Origin: Capsaspora owczarzaki ATCC 30864
Lineage: Eukaryota > Opisthokonta > Filasterea
NCBI RefSeq assembly: GCF_000151315.2
Contig: NW_011887299.1
Span: forward strand, 50,391 to 114,390
Reading direction: 5' to 3'
DNA: 64,000 bases
A program made the translations under genes and the position numbers. Within the stretch, counting starts at the first letter, position 1. Each line of letters begins with the position of its first letter. Shown one piece after another: positions 33,117-46,990 of this stretch. The notes below the pieces were generated by a model. That model was not told where the DNA came from, searched no databases, and saw only the letters and a program-made list of their open reading frames with translations.

Positions 33117-35559
33117 TCAGACATATCCAACATAAAGCCATTCAAATAGCGCATCGTTGCTGGCTCGAACTTGAACTTGCCAACCCGCGCGCATTTGTCG
33201 GATGACAGGATGGTTGGCAGGCAGGAGTGTCACAAGCTCGAGGTTCGCATCAACGAGGGTCGGTTTCACTGAGCATTTGTATCGAACAGCGCCTTGTTCA
33301 TCTTGGACTGTCAAATCGAAAACACAATCACCGGTGTTGTCAGGACGCTTGCGCCAGTCACGAAGCACATGAATTGCTTTCACACGGATTGAATTTCCTT
33401 GAGGCACAGTGACTTTCAGAACGCGGTCGGGGGTATCGACATGAAACCATTCTCGTTTGGTATGCTGCACGCCTTGCCAGTAGTGCGCTTTGTCCATAAT
33501 GAGCTCGGCAAGCTCGGTTGGTAGTGCGGGCAGAGCTGCCGATTGATCATCAAGCGCCGGTTCGCTGGTCAGCAAGTGAAACACGTTGTGAAGGTCTTCA
33601 GCAGTTGCCAATCGTGGACGCAAGGTTGCAAGAGAGTTGATCTGATCGTCAATGCTGGGCAACGAACAATCAAGGTGAATGAGCACTCAGCAGCGCGACT
33701 CTGTTGGTTGGAAGAGCACAACTCGTTCGGACAAACAACGAACAAAGGTGTAAACAGAAAACGGTTGACTTGACGCATTTCACCAATCGCATGAAGACCA
33801 GCATTGCCAATGCGATTGAATCGTAGCCTATCGCTTAAAGGGTGAGCAAGGTATGGCTGACCCTCGCCCAACGAGCGAGACCAGCAAAGCAAAGCGCACA
33901 GCGACTTACTCGAGCTCAGTCACCGTCGTGTTCACTTTGAGGGCTTTAGCAATTGCCTGCGCTCCAATGTCACCAATCTGACTCTTCTCCAGACTGTCCA
34001 CATTTCCTCCATCAGTGAGCACTCCACTGAATAACTCACTCCCATGCAAAAGTCAATGTGAGATGCCTTACTTGAGCTCCTTCAATGTCATGTTCACTTT
34101 GAGTGCTTCAGCAATCGCCTGTGCTCCAACATCGCCAGTCTCATTGTTGTACAGACTATCCGTCCTTTGTCGTCAGTACGCTGCTGGATTATCCATTCAA
34201 CAGCACAGATGTCATACTTGAGCCAAATCAGTCTCTTGTTCACTTTGAGTGCCTCGGCAATCGCCGTTGCTCCAACATCGCCAATCTGATTTTTATCCAG
34301 ACTGTCCATCTCTTCCGTCAGTGAGTACTCTTATTGCTCTGTGCTGCATCACCCGCTCATAAGCACCAGTAGATGCGAAATGACTGACTTGAGCCGAAAC
34401 AGCGTCTTGTTCAATTTGAGTGCTTCAGCGATTGCGTACGCTCCAGCATCGCCAAGCTGGTTCTCTTCCAGACTGTTGATCTCTTCCGTGAGTGAGTACT
34501 CTTATTGCTCTGTGCTGCATCGCCCGCTTACAGGCATCAGTCCAAAGAAGCTGCCTTACTAGAGCTCCTTCAGTGTCTTGTTCACTCTGAGTGCTTCAGT
34601 GATGGCGTGCGCTCCAGCATCGCCAATCTGAGCGTTGCCCAGACTGTTCATCCCCTCCATCAGTGAGCACTCGTTTGAATCACCCAATCTCATGCACCGA
34701 CAAGAGTGAGATGCCTTACAAGAGCAGCGTCAGCGTCGTGTTCTCTTTGAGAGCCTCAAAAATCGCCTGTACACCAGCATCGCCAATCTGTTTCTCATTC
34801 AGACTGTTCCTCCCCTCTAGTAGTGAGTACTCTTATTGTTCTGCGCTGCATCACCCGTTCACGTGCATCAGTCAAAAGAAGCTGCCTTACAAGAGCTTGT
34901 TCAGCGTCGTGTTCACTCTGAGTGCCTCAGCAATGGCTCGCGCTCCAGCATCGCCAATCTGATTCAGTTGCAGACTGTGCGTTCGTTGTCGTCAGTATAC
35001 TGCTGCATTACCCACTCAACAGCTCAGATGCCATACTTGAGCCAAGACAGTGTCTTGTTCACTCTGAGTGCGTCAGCGATAGCCCGCGCTCCAGCATCGC
35101 CAATCTGATTCTGGGACAGACTGTCCGTTCGTTGTCGTCAGTATACTGCTGCATTACCCACTCAACAGCTCAGATGCCATACTCGAGCCAAGACAGTGTC
35201 TTGTTCACGTTGAGTGCTTCAGCGATAGCCTGCCCTCCAACATCGCCAATCTGATTCTGCCACAGACTGTCCATCCCCTCCACCAGTGAGCACTCGTCTG
35301 AATCACCCATTCTCATGCACCGACAAGAGTGAGAGGCCTTACATGAGCTGCGTCAGCGTCGTGTTCACTTTGAGTGCCTCAGCAATCGCTTGCGCTCCCG
35401 CATCGTCAATCTGCTTCCCATTCAGCCTGTCCCTCCATTTCGTCAGTAACACGCCGTCGCGCTTTCTTTTCAATCAGCTCGAGCTTCCTCTTACCCGAGA
35501 TATCTCGCATTCTTGACTTTGCCACACAACTCTCGCTGTCTATCAGTCATGCTTTGCAT
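33117..35559 (-). CDS. leucine-rich repeat protein built from one-repeat exons
   Basis: Exons 5' to 3': 35495-35559; ten exons of exactly 84 bp (35343-35426, 35183-35266, 35037-35120, 34891-34974, 34720-34803, 34560-34643, 34389-34472, 34218-34301, 34072-34155, 33910-33993); 33756-33827 (72 bp); 33117-33654. All introns are phase 2; the total is about 504 residues. After a short start (MQSMTDRQRELCGKVKNARY) come eleven RNI/NLRC-type repeats of 28 residues, e.g. LEKSQIGDIGAQAIAKALKV, with strand-forming L-x-x-L at each exon boundary. The last exon encodes an unrecognised domain of about 180 residues starting with an F-box-like LPTELAELIMDKAHYW and then beta-rich sequence. No NTPase domain is present. 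A protein-interaction adaptor is likely; partner unknown. Confidence 0.85.
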
Positions 35560-35567
35560 CTCCACAA

Positions 35568-35616
35568 AACAGCTTAACAAACAAAACAGCTTAGCAAACA
35601 AAACAGCTTAACAAAC
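35568..35616. repeat. short tandem repeat before the LRR gene
   Basis: Three copies of CAAAACAGCTTAACAAA (one with G for A) in the region between the LRR start codon and the LTR element. Confidence 0.8.
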
Positions 35617-36234
35617 TGTGACGAACTAGGTGACACCGACGATGACAACTACCACGCATCAGTACGCCCCTCCTTGCCGACTCGTGGGCGCCCCCGCGTC
35701 CCTTAGCATCGTTTCGTGCTCCCAAGTTTTGCTCGCTGAAGCTTTTCACCACGCTTTTTGCCCATTCTTTGTTTTTCCTGTCTTCGGACCAGGTTTTCTT
35801 TTCCGTGTGGTGTTTTTTCTGACTGTTCAGTTGCTTGGGGTTTTTGTTTTTTTCGCCCCGTTCGGGGTTGGGTTTTAGCATGTTTCTTTCCCCCCAGCAT
35901 TTTTTTTTTTTTTTTTTTTTTTTTTTTGTTCTCCCGTGCCTGCGCTTGCTTGCCAGTGCGTTGGACTTTTTGTTTTTGTTTTCTTTTTTTTTTTTTCTTT
36001 TTTTTTTTTTTTTGTATTGCATGATTGCATGATTGCATGATTGCATGTTTGCGGATGGAAGCTCGATCCCACCGGGGCTTTTAAAGTCCGGGGGGATGTT
36101 ACGAACTAGGCTCAGCCTAGTTAGGCTTCCCCTCATTCTTCACTATATTCTTAGTACACGATACTTCCGCATTCTATTCTCGCATACTTTAGTAGTGATA
36201 CGGGTTATGTTCCGGGTAAGGTCGTAACACAAAC
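35612..36234. mobile_element. short LTR-retrotransposon-like fossil with target-site duplication
   Basis: The element occupies 35617-36229 (613 bp) and is flanked by CAAAC on both sides. Its right end, 36097-36229, is a 133-bp LTR starting TGTTACGA and ending TCGTAACA, with an internal hairpin (AACTAGGCTCAGCCTAGTT). A purine-rich stretch (GGGGGGA) lies directly before it, as a polypurine tract should. The left end starts TGTGACGAACTAGG, close to the LTR start, but similarity stops soon after. The interior is T-rich with no protein domain, so this is a non-autonomous or heavily decayed remnant of the same family as the solo LTR at 4990-5112. The intact duplication argues for moderate age. Confidence 0.72.
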
Positions 36235-36289
36235 AAAGACTGTCACCTTCCCAAAAACAGACTCAAATGCCAAACTTTCTTGCATTCTT

Positions 36290-36390
36290 CAGATTAGAGC
36301 AAGGTGGACCTGTTGCCGATAATGGAGCTGTTGCATTGCTAATCGTGTTCAATCCCGCATCGCCAATATGATTGCTACGGCATTGGAAAA
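36290..36390 (-). pseudogene. relic of one leucine-rich repeat
   Basis: On the minus strand this reads CRSNHIGDAGLNTISNATA, matching the NQIGDAGAxAIAEAL core of the repeats at 33910-35426 but diverged and not followed by further repeats. It lies beyond the LTR element. It may be the remains of additional 5' repeats or of a neighbouring copy of the LRR gene. Confidence 0.55.
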
Positions 36391-36582
36391 CAACTGATGA
36401 AACGAAATTGTGTTTGAAGCCAAAAAACAAACAGGGAGACCGGCAAGCCAAAGCGACACCATCAACGATAACCAAAACAAAAAAAACAGCAACAACAACG
36501 AGAACGACAACTGCAATGACGACAATAACAAAATGGTGAAAACATTGCTTTTGAAAACAAAAAAAAAAAATCCGCTTGAGCG

Positions 36583-39392
<2,810 letters not shown>

Positions 39393-39683
39393 TGCGAAAA
39401 AAAAAAAAAAGTGAAGACTGAGATTTGCTCAGAGTTACTTTCAAAAATCGCAAGTGGTCGTTTTGTTGGACTGCAGACACGCACTCGTTTGATCAAGACA
39501 CGCAACTCGCTCGATGCTACGAGCGGACGCGGCAAACAAAACAAACCCGTGATCATCATTTCTTGCTTTGAAAACGAAACGACGCTCTGTGCAAAGCACA
39601 GGACACATCAATCTAACTCTCTTCATTGCAAAAAAGCCAAAAACTCAAGCTGCATTCAAGCAAACAACGACAAAGAGGCTGGT

Positions 39684-41344
39684 TCACTCCACGCTCATCC
39701 GCTCAGAATACCCGCCTGCCCCGTTTTGTGGCGTGTAAAGCGGCAACCCAGCTGCTCGGCGCTCTTTGATCCACTCTGTAAACTCGTCTAGTAGCACAGG
39801 CCCTAGTTTTTTGGCAAGAGACAGCAGTCCTATGTCAGGGGATTGAAACCAAATACGCGAAAATGCAAGCCGAACAAAACTTACACGCTGCAGTTTCGTC
39901 GTAATTGGTCAGCTCTGGGTCCATCGAGTTCATAAAGTCATAGATGCTCATCCATTGATCCCGGTTGATGACCTTGCATGACGGGGTTTCCTAACACGAC
40001 GACAACATCAGAACAATGGTTTGTTTCCAGGTTCTTATTCGCCTCTGACCTTGCTCCATCTTACATTGAGAAACTCGACAAAAGAGTCAATGGCAGGCAG
40101 CTGCTCGGCCAGCAGAAGGTGCAACAGAGCCGCGGCAACCGGGGTCTGCAGACTCTTTTGGCCGTCGCTTCGAGCAAACTGAAACGTAAACTTGTACAAC
40201 TCGCGGAACCGGCCTGGAGTCATGCTGTCAGCGACGAGTGCCGGTAGCGCACGCTTGAGTTTGGCGTTCGAGTCGCATCTGCACGATTGCGCATGTCAGA
40301 AACAGGCGAGAAAAGGAATAAAAAAAAAAACGACGTGGAAGCACAAAAATGCATGACACATACTGAATGCTCTTCATGCCAGTCACCCACTCGGACGACG
40401 AAAAGTAACCCATGGAAGCAGCTTCCAGCGTCCAAGCAATGACCAGTACCGCCAGCTACGTTTGTAGAAAGTTGTCAGAATTCACATCCAAAAAGCGTCA
40501 ATCCGCACTGCCAAACTCACCGAGTCTGCGGCCAGCTCCATGTCGGCGCAAAACTGTTCAACTCCTCCGGGTCCCATCTTTCCTGATTCATCGGGATCGA
40601 TCGCTGCAGAAGCACACACACGTCAAAACCGCAAACAAAGTGAGCAAGTCGCTTGGTGCGAGCGCGCACACACACATTCACAACCGGGGTCCGTACACAT
40701 GTAATGCTCAAACCAAGCGGTGCAAGTAGCTTCCGAGAATGGTGCATCCTGTTGGATTTCCAATGCAGACAGGAGGTGAGCAGCAATCCAAGCAAAAGCT
40801 TGCAATTCGAAACAAGTAAGGCTCTTACATCGTCCACTCGTCTACCACGATTCGATTCGATGGTCAATTGAGATGCCGTTTGTCAAAGCAAAACCAGCAG
40901 AACAAAGAAAACAACGCAGAAAAACGTCAACTCTCAGAAGCGCGGTCTCAGCAGTGTGTTTTCCCGCCAAAATTGTTCCCTTCTCCAATCCAAAATCCAC
41001 GCTCGGGGACAACCTTCCAACAACGCAGACGAACAAACATACGACTTCTTGCGCGATGCAGCAGCAGCAGCAGCAGCAGTGGCTCGCGGCTGTTGAGCTC
41101 GGCGACCAGGTCGGGCTCCTGCGGCGGCACCATTCGCGCGGCGCTTGCGTCCACGCCCATGGCCCTGGACGCTCTCCTCGTCGTCGTCGTCGTCGTGGTC
41201 GTCGCCATGACCATCATCATCGCCATAATCACCATTCTCGTGATGGCCGTGGGCATACAGATGCAGGTTTGCCAGTGCGGCCGTCTCCTCGCCGGCCTGT
41301 GCGCTGGTCTGTGCCTTGACTCGCGTCGACCGTCTTGGCGGCAT
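39684..41344 (-). CDS. DCN1-like protein, DCUN1D4/5 type (cullin neddylation co-E3)
   Basis: Exons 41043-41344, 40697-40836, 40521-40603, 40364-40455, 40065-40278, 39885-39990 and 39684-39802 agree in phase; about 351 residues. The PONY/Cul-binding domain is clear: CTAWFEHY, KMGPGGVEQFCADM, LAVLVIAWTLEAASMGYFS, GRFRELYKFTFQFARSDGQK, NRDQWMSIYDFMNSMDPEL, NYDETAAWPVLLDEFTEW. DCN1-like proteins bind cullin C-termini and the acetylated N-terminus of the NEDD8 E2, speeding cullin neddylation. The sequence MGxFxxxEW is typical of the DCUN1D4/5 branch. The extra N-terminus (about 100 residues) is basic (MPPRRSTRVKAQ) with a His/Asp run (DDHDDDDDE) and may act in nuclear targeting. The start of the second exon is the least secure junction. 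Confidence 0.9.
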
Positions 41345-41866
41345 TGATCAAGCTTGGCTGCGTTTCAAGGATGAGTCTAATTGTGATGTAACTGTTGGGC
41401 TTGTTGTATGCTGATCACTGCTGCGTGATGACGAGCAAAATGGGAAGGAAGCTGTGTAGTTGGCGACTGAGCCAGAATGCAACAATGCCAAAGTCAAGTT
41501 GAATGACCAAAGACAAAAGGTGCAAAGGCGAACAAGTTCACATAGGTGACTCGAGTATTGGAAGCGAAGTGAAGGAACGATGGGAGGAGTGCTTGCGGGA
41601 GATCAAGATGGAGCCGCGTTCAGAGTCATTTTGTGAGGGAATTCATGGTACTGTGTGTGTTCAAAGTGCATGGTATTCATGTGGTAACATCCATCCAAAC
41701 GCCTTGATCTCTTCGCTTGAAATGTGTCCAGTCCAACAGCCACAAAACACCTCAGTCCAGTTTTTGTTTGGTTTTCGTTTGGTTTTCAAGCCAGTTGACC
41801 CGCTTTGGGATCACTACACCTCCAAATCACAACAACGCGCACACATACACACACTATAAATCACCA
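41345..41866. promoter_or_regulatory. head-to-head spacer between DCUN1D and oxoglutarate carrier genes
   Basis: A 522-bp divergent spacer that should hold both promoters. TATAAA occurs at 41855-41860, only 7 bp before the carrier ATG. No other gene or repeat is visible. Confidence 0.45.
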
Positions 41867-43809
41867 ATGGATCGCTTTGTCACTGGTGGCGCTGCCGGCA
41901 TGCTCGCAACCTGCGTCGTTCAGGTGAGGCTTTTCCGCTCGTTCTTTCCTCCTGTTGAATCTGTTGAATGAAGTCGGCGGGGGTTGCGCTGTCGTTGAGC
42001 ACTGTGTTTCCAACGCATCCAAATTTCCTTTCCACCACAAAACCCGACCTCTTTGCATGTATTTTTTCGTTTGCGAATGTTGACAATCCTACTTTTGGCG
42101 ATTTCCTCCTCCTCGCTTTATTTCCTTCTCCTTCCCCCCTCCCCCAACACCTCGCCTCCTTCCCGCTTTTACACATGCAAGTGCTCCCTTCATTCCGCGT
42201 GTTCCCCCCTCAGTTGTGAGCCTTTTGATTTTCCCCTCTCGCTCGTTCTATTTCCTGGCGTGATGTTTCTTTTCACGTTCTTTTGCGAATTGTGGTCTTC
42301 ACGTTTTTGAGTATTTTTAGTTTTTTTGTTGTTGTTTTGTTTGGCTTTTTGATGTTCAATTTGGTTCAAATTTCATTGATTGATTCATGCATTGGTTGAA
42401 AATGCGTTCAAAACGTGTTTGACTTGCTCGCGTTGAATCTGTTGAGAGAGTTGAAGACAGACGAGACAAAAACCACGACCGCAAAACCAAACTCGAGACA
42501 AAAACCACGACCGCAAAACCAAACTCACCAAAAACACCTCGTTTGCTCTACAATTCTAAATTCTGGCAGCCACTCGACTTGATCAAGACGCGATTGCAGC
42601 TCGCCACAAAGAGCACTGAGGCTGCAACTGCGACGTTTGCAAAGCCGCCAGCCATCAACCCAGTCGTCCCGGGCAAGCCAAATTTCGTCAATGTGACATC
42701 GGCCGTCTTGCGCAACGAAGGCGTCCTTGCATTGTACTCTGGGTGAGTCATGCAGTTTGCATCCGTGCCATGCCAATGCTATGCTTTGCTGCCATGCAGT
42801 TCATTCAGCTTGGTGTCTGAGAAGATCCGAGACATTGGCGTTCATGTTCTCATTTTGGTCTTCCTTTTGGTCTTCCGTTTGATTTTTTTCCTCCTTCTTC
42901 CTTCCTTTCACTCGCTGTGGACCTCGCACCAATCCATCAAACACACAACAACCTGCCATGACGCACTTTCTTCCTTGACCTCTTCCACTCGAACAAACAG
43001 CCTTTCTGCAGCCTTGTTCCGCCAGCTGACTTACACCTCGTCGCGCCTGGGCGTTTACTCGGTCGTGAATGAGAAGCTGCAGCAGCGAGCCAAGCAACAT
43101 GCTGCCGCAACGGGCGCCACCAAGTCCGCCGTCCCGTTCTATCAGCTCGTCGGGGCCGGCATGTTTGCTGGTGCCGTCGGTGCGGTTGTTGGCACGCCGG
43201 CCGAGGTTGCGCTGGTGCGCATGACCTCCGATGGCCGACTGCCTGTCGCACAGCGCCGCAACTACAAGAATGTCTTGCATGCCCTTGTGCGCATTGTCCG
43301 CGAGGAGGGCGTCTTGACCCTCTGGCGCGGATGCGGCCCGACCGTTTCGCGCGCCATGCTCCTGAACGCGGCCCAGCTCTCCACCTACTCGTTCTCCAAG
43401 GACCTTCTGCTGCGATCCGGCCACTTTTCCGATAACGTCTACTGCCACATGGCTGCATCCTTGAGTGCTGGTTTCTTTGCCACTGCCGTCTCTCTCCCCG
43501 CCGACATTGCCAAGACGCGCATCCAGGACATGAAGGCTGGCGAGTACAAAAACTCGGTCGACTGTCTCCTCAAGCTCGTTCGCAAGGATGGCATCATGAG
43601 TCCCTGGCGCGGATTCAACGTGTTCTTTGCCCGCATTGGTGAGCAGAAGAGGATCCTGCTGAGCGTGAATGTTTTGATTGTTTTCGAGTTGGTGAATTTG
43701 CACTCACTTGCGTTTTGTTTTGTTGTCTCGAACTGGTTCTCTAGGCTCGCACACGGTGCTGACATTCATTCTTCTCGAGCAAATCACTCAGTTGGTCAAG
43801 AAGATGTAA
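41867..43809 (+). CDS. SLC25A11: mitochondrial 2-oxoglutarate/malate carrier
   Basis: Exons 41867-41923, 42570-42742, 43001-43638 and 43745-43809 give about 310 residues, the standard size. Three carrier repeats are present with signatures PLDLIKTRLQ, TPAEVALVRMTSDGRLP and LPADIAKTRIQDM. The second is essentially identical to the oxoglutarate-carrier version, in which the usual PxD/E-x-x-K/R appears as PAEVALVR. Further matches to SLC25A11: RQLTYTSSRLGVYSV, NYKNVLHALVRIVREEGVLT, LNAAQLSTYSFSKDLLL and the end SHTVLTFILLEQ. It exchanges 2-oxoglutarate for malate across the inner mitochondrial membrane (malate-aspartate shuttle). Its stop is 85 bp from that of PIGG, tail to tail. Confidence 0.95.
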
Positions 43810-43894
43810 TAGCAAGGAGCATCGGGGCAGGGAAAACCGCATGTTTCGTGTACATAAATGTAAAATACAAGATTTAGAACGATAAATCGCCCTT

Positions 43895-46800
43895 TCAATC
43901 GTGGCATGAATCAACCACAAGATGCACAACGACCAGCACAAGATGGGCCACAGAAAGCGCCACCACATACACCACTTTTGGCGCAAACACACTCCAAATG
44001 AAGAGGTGGTGACGTTGAAGAAGAACAGAGGTCACACTCGCGCAGACGTGCAGGGCGTGGAAGACCATCACGCAGTGGATGGTAGATCTGCGAGAGTCGG
44101 TCGAGCGGGCACTCGCCAGAGCCAATAGCACGGAAATCATCATCGGACCGAAGGTGCTTGCAAACAACGCCAGCCCAGGTCCCACCAGGCTGTCAGTGTC
44201 AAAGCCAATGCTGGAGCGCGCAACATCCAATGTGCCGATGGCGTTCGAATTGCCACACGCATAGTAGAACGCATACCCAAGCACGACATGTCCAATGCAT
44301 CGAGTCATGCTGTCCTTCACCTGATGGAGAGCGAGGAGCAACGCGAGAAAGCATGCAATCACAATCAGGTTGGCTGGTCGTTGGTGCAGAACGAGCATGT
44401 GCGTGAGAAACTCGGCACTAATCTCATACAATATGGCACACTTGTTGGGACTGCTCGTCGATTGCGCGCGAGCTGGCAGCAGCAGGCTCCCCAACACCAG
44501 TCCAACTGACTTGACGCAAGCCAACAGCCGGAGCTTGTGGATGGTCCCGGACACGTGCTGGGGAGCAAATGCCTGGATCAAGATCAGCCCAAAAATGCCC
44601 ACAGTCGTCACCCAGTGTGACAGATGGTGAAGCCTCGTCGAAATCCCTCTGAGATTTAAAAGTCGCCACATCACTGTGACAAGGAGCAATCCTGCGACAA
44701 CCTGACTGCAGAGAAGCACAGGCCAATTTTGGGGATTGTGCAGCTCGCTTGCTAGGTCTGGCACTTGCAACCACTTGACGCCAGTCTGGTTGATGCTTCG
44801 GCCAATCTTGAGCAGGGCCATCGCAAAGGCTAGCCGGACGATCGAAATTCTAGAATTGGATCGACCGAGCAGAACGAGGAGAATGCCGGCGAGCCAGTAC
44901 CATGTTTGATGCTCTTCCTCGATAAATGAACTCGAAAAGAGGCTGAGGGCATGTGCTGCAAGAAGGTGTGACGCACAACTGCGAATCCAGCCCTGGTCTG
45001 CTGGGAATGGGTCTGCTGGAGGCACCACAAAGGCCAGCCTTTCAAAGACGACTGCAGCTGCAAACAAGCTTGCCGGCACCCACAGCGACGCGTGGAAGGA
45101 GAACGCTGCGATTTGCTGAACGGAGAGCTCCGGGAAACACTCGGCCAACACGGCAAGAACTGGGAGTGCTGCAATCACCTTCCAGAGCAGCGGCGCACTA
45201 GAAATGGAACGAATCGATGCCAGTGCAACAACACTGATCGTCAAGCAAGCCATGGCAAGATTCGGAAGGTTGGATTGTCGCGACTCAGCGGCCAAGGCAT
45301 CAGAAGCATCGCGTGCCAAGAATCTCAGAGCTTGCAGTGTGCATTCACAAGACTTTAATGAAAGGAGATCGTCCTGGGTTGGAATGCCGTAAAGTTCACG
45401 CCTGGCAGAATCGAGCAGAGAGGTGCTGTTGGAAAAGTGCGTGGAGCAGTCTGAATTCCAGTCCTCATTCTGCAGGGCCAGGTCAATATCCTTCGCAGTG
45501 CGGCCAAGGGAGACATAAAGCTGGCGTAGAATACTTATTTGACCGCGAATGAGACGCCGTAGCCTTGGCCGGAGATCAGAGGTGAAACACAACTCCCGAT
45601 CCGAGTACTGTCCGCCCAACAACACCGACTCGATCAGAACACCGACGTTGCCGGATGGTACAGGAAGGCCCACGGCCAGCGAGACCGTCGCGGCAATGTC
45701 AATCTGGCGAATGTGCTGGCGCTGATCGTTGGTGAAGGAAACTCCGCGCCATCTCGCAGCTTCTTCCAAGTTGCCCTGATTAGCTTGCAGCCCAGATCCT
45801 AAAAAGATGGCGGCCGTTTCTGTCTCCAGCGATGAGGAGCCTCCATGGTTCCCTCGCTCATTGGTGCCATGGTCACCGCACACGACCAGCAATGTTCGCG
45901 TGTTTTGTCGTGCATCCTCTCCCAGCAGTAGTTGGTGCAGGTCAAACAGCATGTCGTCTATTTCATCGAGCTTCGGGCCAAGCGTTGGGCTCGATGGCCC
46001 CTCGGCGTGGCAGATGTGGTCTACGCCGAGAAAGTGCAGCACAATGCAGCGCCAGCCGTCGTCCGAAAACGCCGATGCCGACGCGGGTACTTGGGTATTT
46101 CGCTGAATGTTGTGTGCATCTAGACTCGAATGCCCTGTATCGTACAGACCCAGCACCGCAGGCACGATGTGTCGAGTCACATTTTGGTCCACCTCCACAA
46201 AATCGTGCACAACAAACGAGGTTGTCCCGTCGTGCAGGCGAAAGTGCCGCGGGTACAGCCGAAGCCACGTGTCGTCTCCAAAAAAGTAGGCCTTTCTGCC
46301 AGCCTCCACCAGCGCATCCACCCAGCTGGCAGGCAGCGGCGGGAGGAGCTTGGCAGATTCGAGCGTTGGCATTGTCGCTTGTTGCTCCAATCCGTTGCTC
46401 GTCGACAGCGACCCGCCAAAATTAAACGCGAGATCCAGAAATCCAGGGATGCTGCCTGTTGTTAGCGCCTTGATGCGCGGCAGCGTGACTGTCGGCGTCT
46501 GTGCATGGGCAACGAACGGCAGCGACCGGTTGGAGGACTGGATGAGTTGACGGAATCGAGCATGATTGGCCCGCCCAGGCTCCCAACGAGCACTGGATGC
46601 GTCACTTGAGCTCCCTGCGTGGTCGGTTGGCTCGCCAGCTTGAGGCAAACGGCGGTACGGCAGCATAAAGTCGGCGCGCAGTGCGTCAATCACGACAAAG
46701 ACCATCCGATCGAACGCCGCAGGACGGTCGCCGCCATCCCAGTTCATGCAGTCTGGCTCGTCGTCAGCACAGCGCAGGGTCGGGTGGGCGAACGGATCGG

Positions 46801-46990
46801 CAGACCAGCGGCCTGCTGGCGACGGCGATGGCAGCTGGAACAAGCCGGTCGCAAACAGAGTCATCCCGAGCGCCAGCAACGCAGCGCGCACTAGCAGCTG
46901 AGCTTTGCTCGGGATGAATGCATGAGATGGATTGCGCGGCGGATGGGACGCGCCGGAGCGGAGCAGCCGCATCGAAGCAATCTCAGCCAT
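43895..46990 (-). CDS. PIGG: GPI ethanolamine phosphate transferase 2 (PIG-G/GPI7/LAS21)
   Basis: One uninterrupted frame of 1031 residues, apparently intronless, unlike its neighbours. An N-terminal signal anchor (about residues 30-50) precedes an alkaline-phosphatase-fold catalytic domain: FVVIDALRADF, TPTVTLPRIKALTTGSIPGF (with the Thr nucleophile region), FFGDDTWLRLYPRHF, HDGTTSFVVHDFVEVDQNVT, HFLGVDHICHAEGPSSP and VVCGDHGTNERGNHGG. These match PIG-G rather than PIG-N or PIG-O. About a dozen hydrophobic segments follow. The enzyme adds ethanolamine phosphate to the second mannose of the GPI precursor in the ER lumen. Confidence 0.93.
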   Translation of the reverse strand: MAEIASMRLLRSGASHPPRNPSHAFIPSKAQLLVRAALLALGMTLFATGLFQLPSPSPAGRWSADPFAHPTLRCADDEPDCMNWDGGDRPAAFDRMVFVVIDALRADFMLPYRRLPQAGEPTDHAGSSSDASSARWEPGRANHARFRQLIQSSNRSLPFVAHAQTPTVTLPRIKALTTGSIPGFLDLAFNFGGSLSTSNGLEQQATMPTLESAKLLPPLPASWVDALVEAGRKAYFFGDDTWLRLYPRHFRLHDGTTSFVVHDFVEVDQNVTRHIVPAVLGLYDTGHSSLDAHNIQRNTQVPASASAFSDDGWRCIVLHFLGVDHICHAEGPSSPTLGPKLDEIDDMLFDLHQLLLGEDARQNTRTLLVVCGDHGTNERGNHGGSSSLETETAAIFLGSGLQANQGNLEEAARWRGVSFTNDQRQHIRQIDIAATVSLAVGLPVPSGNVGVLIESVLLGGQYSDRELCFTSDLRPRLRRLIRGQISILRQLYVSLGRTAKDIDLALQNEDWNSDCSTHFSNSTSLLDSARRELYGIPTQDDLLSLKSCECTLQALRFLARDASDALAAESRQSNLPNLAMACLTISVVALASIRSISSAPLLWKVIAALPVLAVLAECFPELSVQQIAAFSFHASLWVPASLFAAAVVFERLAFVVPPADPFPADQGWIRSCASHLLAAHALSLFSSSFIEEEHQTWYWLAGILLVLLGRSNSRISIVRLAFAMALLKIGRSINQTGVKWLQVPDLASELHNPQNWPVLLCSQVVAGLLLVTVMWRLLNLRGISTRLHHLSHWVTTVGIFGLILIQAFAPQHVSGTIHKLRLLACVKSVGLVLGSLLLPARAQSTSSPNKCAILYEISAEFLTHMLVLHQRPANLIVIACFLALLLALHQVKDSMTRCIGHVVLGYAFYYACGNSNAIGTLDVARSSIGFDTDSLVGPGLALFASTFGPMMISVLLALASARSTDSRRSTIHCVMVFHALHVCASVTSVLLQRHHLFIWSVFAPKVVYVVALSVAHLVLVVVHLVVDSCHD

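Noticed and set aside
36055-36110. TCGATCC-like sequence considered as a tRNA B box
   Set aside because: No cloverleaf can be drawn around it, and it lies inside the LTR element. I found no convincing tRNA or rRNA gene anywhere in the window.
41855-41860. TATAAA as a TATA box for the oxoglutarate carrier
   Set aside because: It lies only 7 bp before the start codon, too close to position transcription upstream of the ATG.
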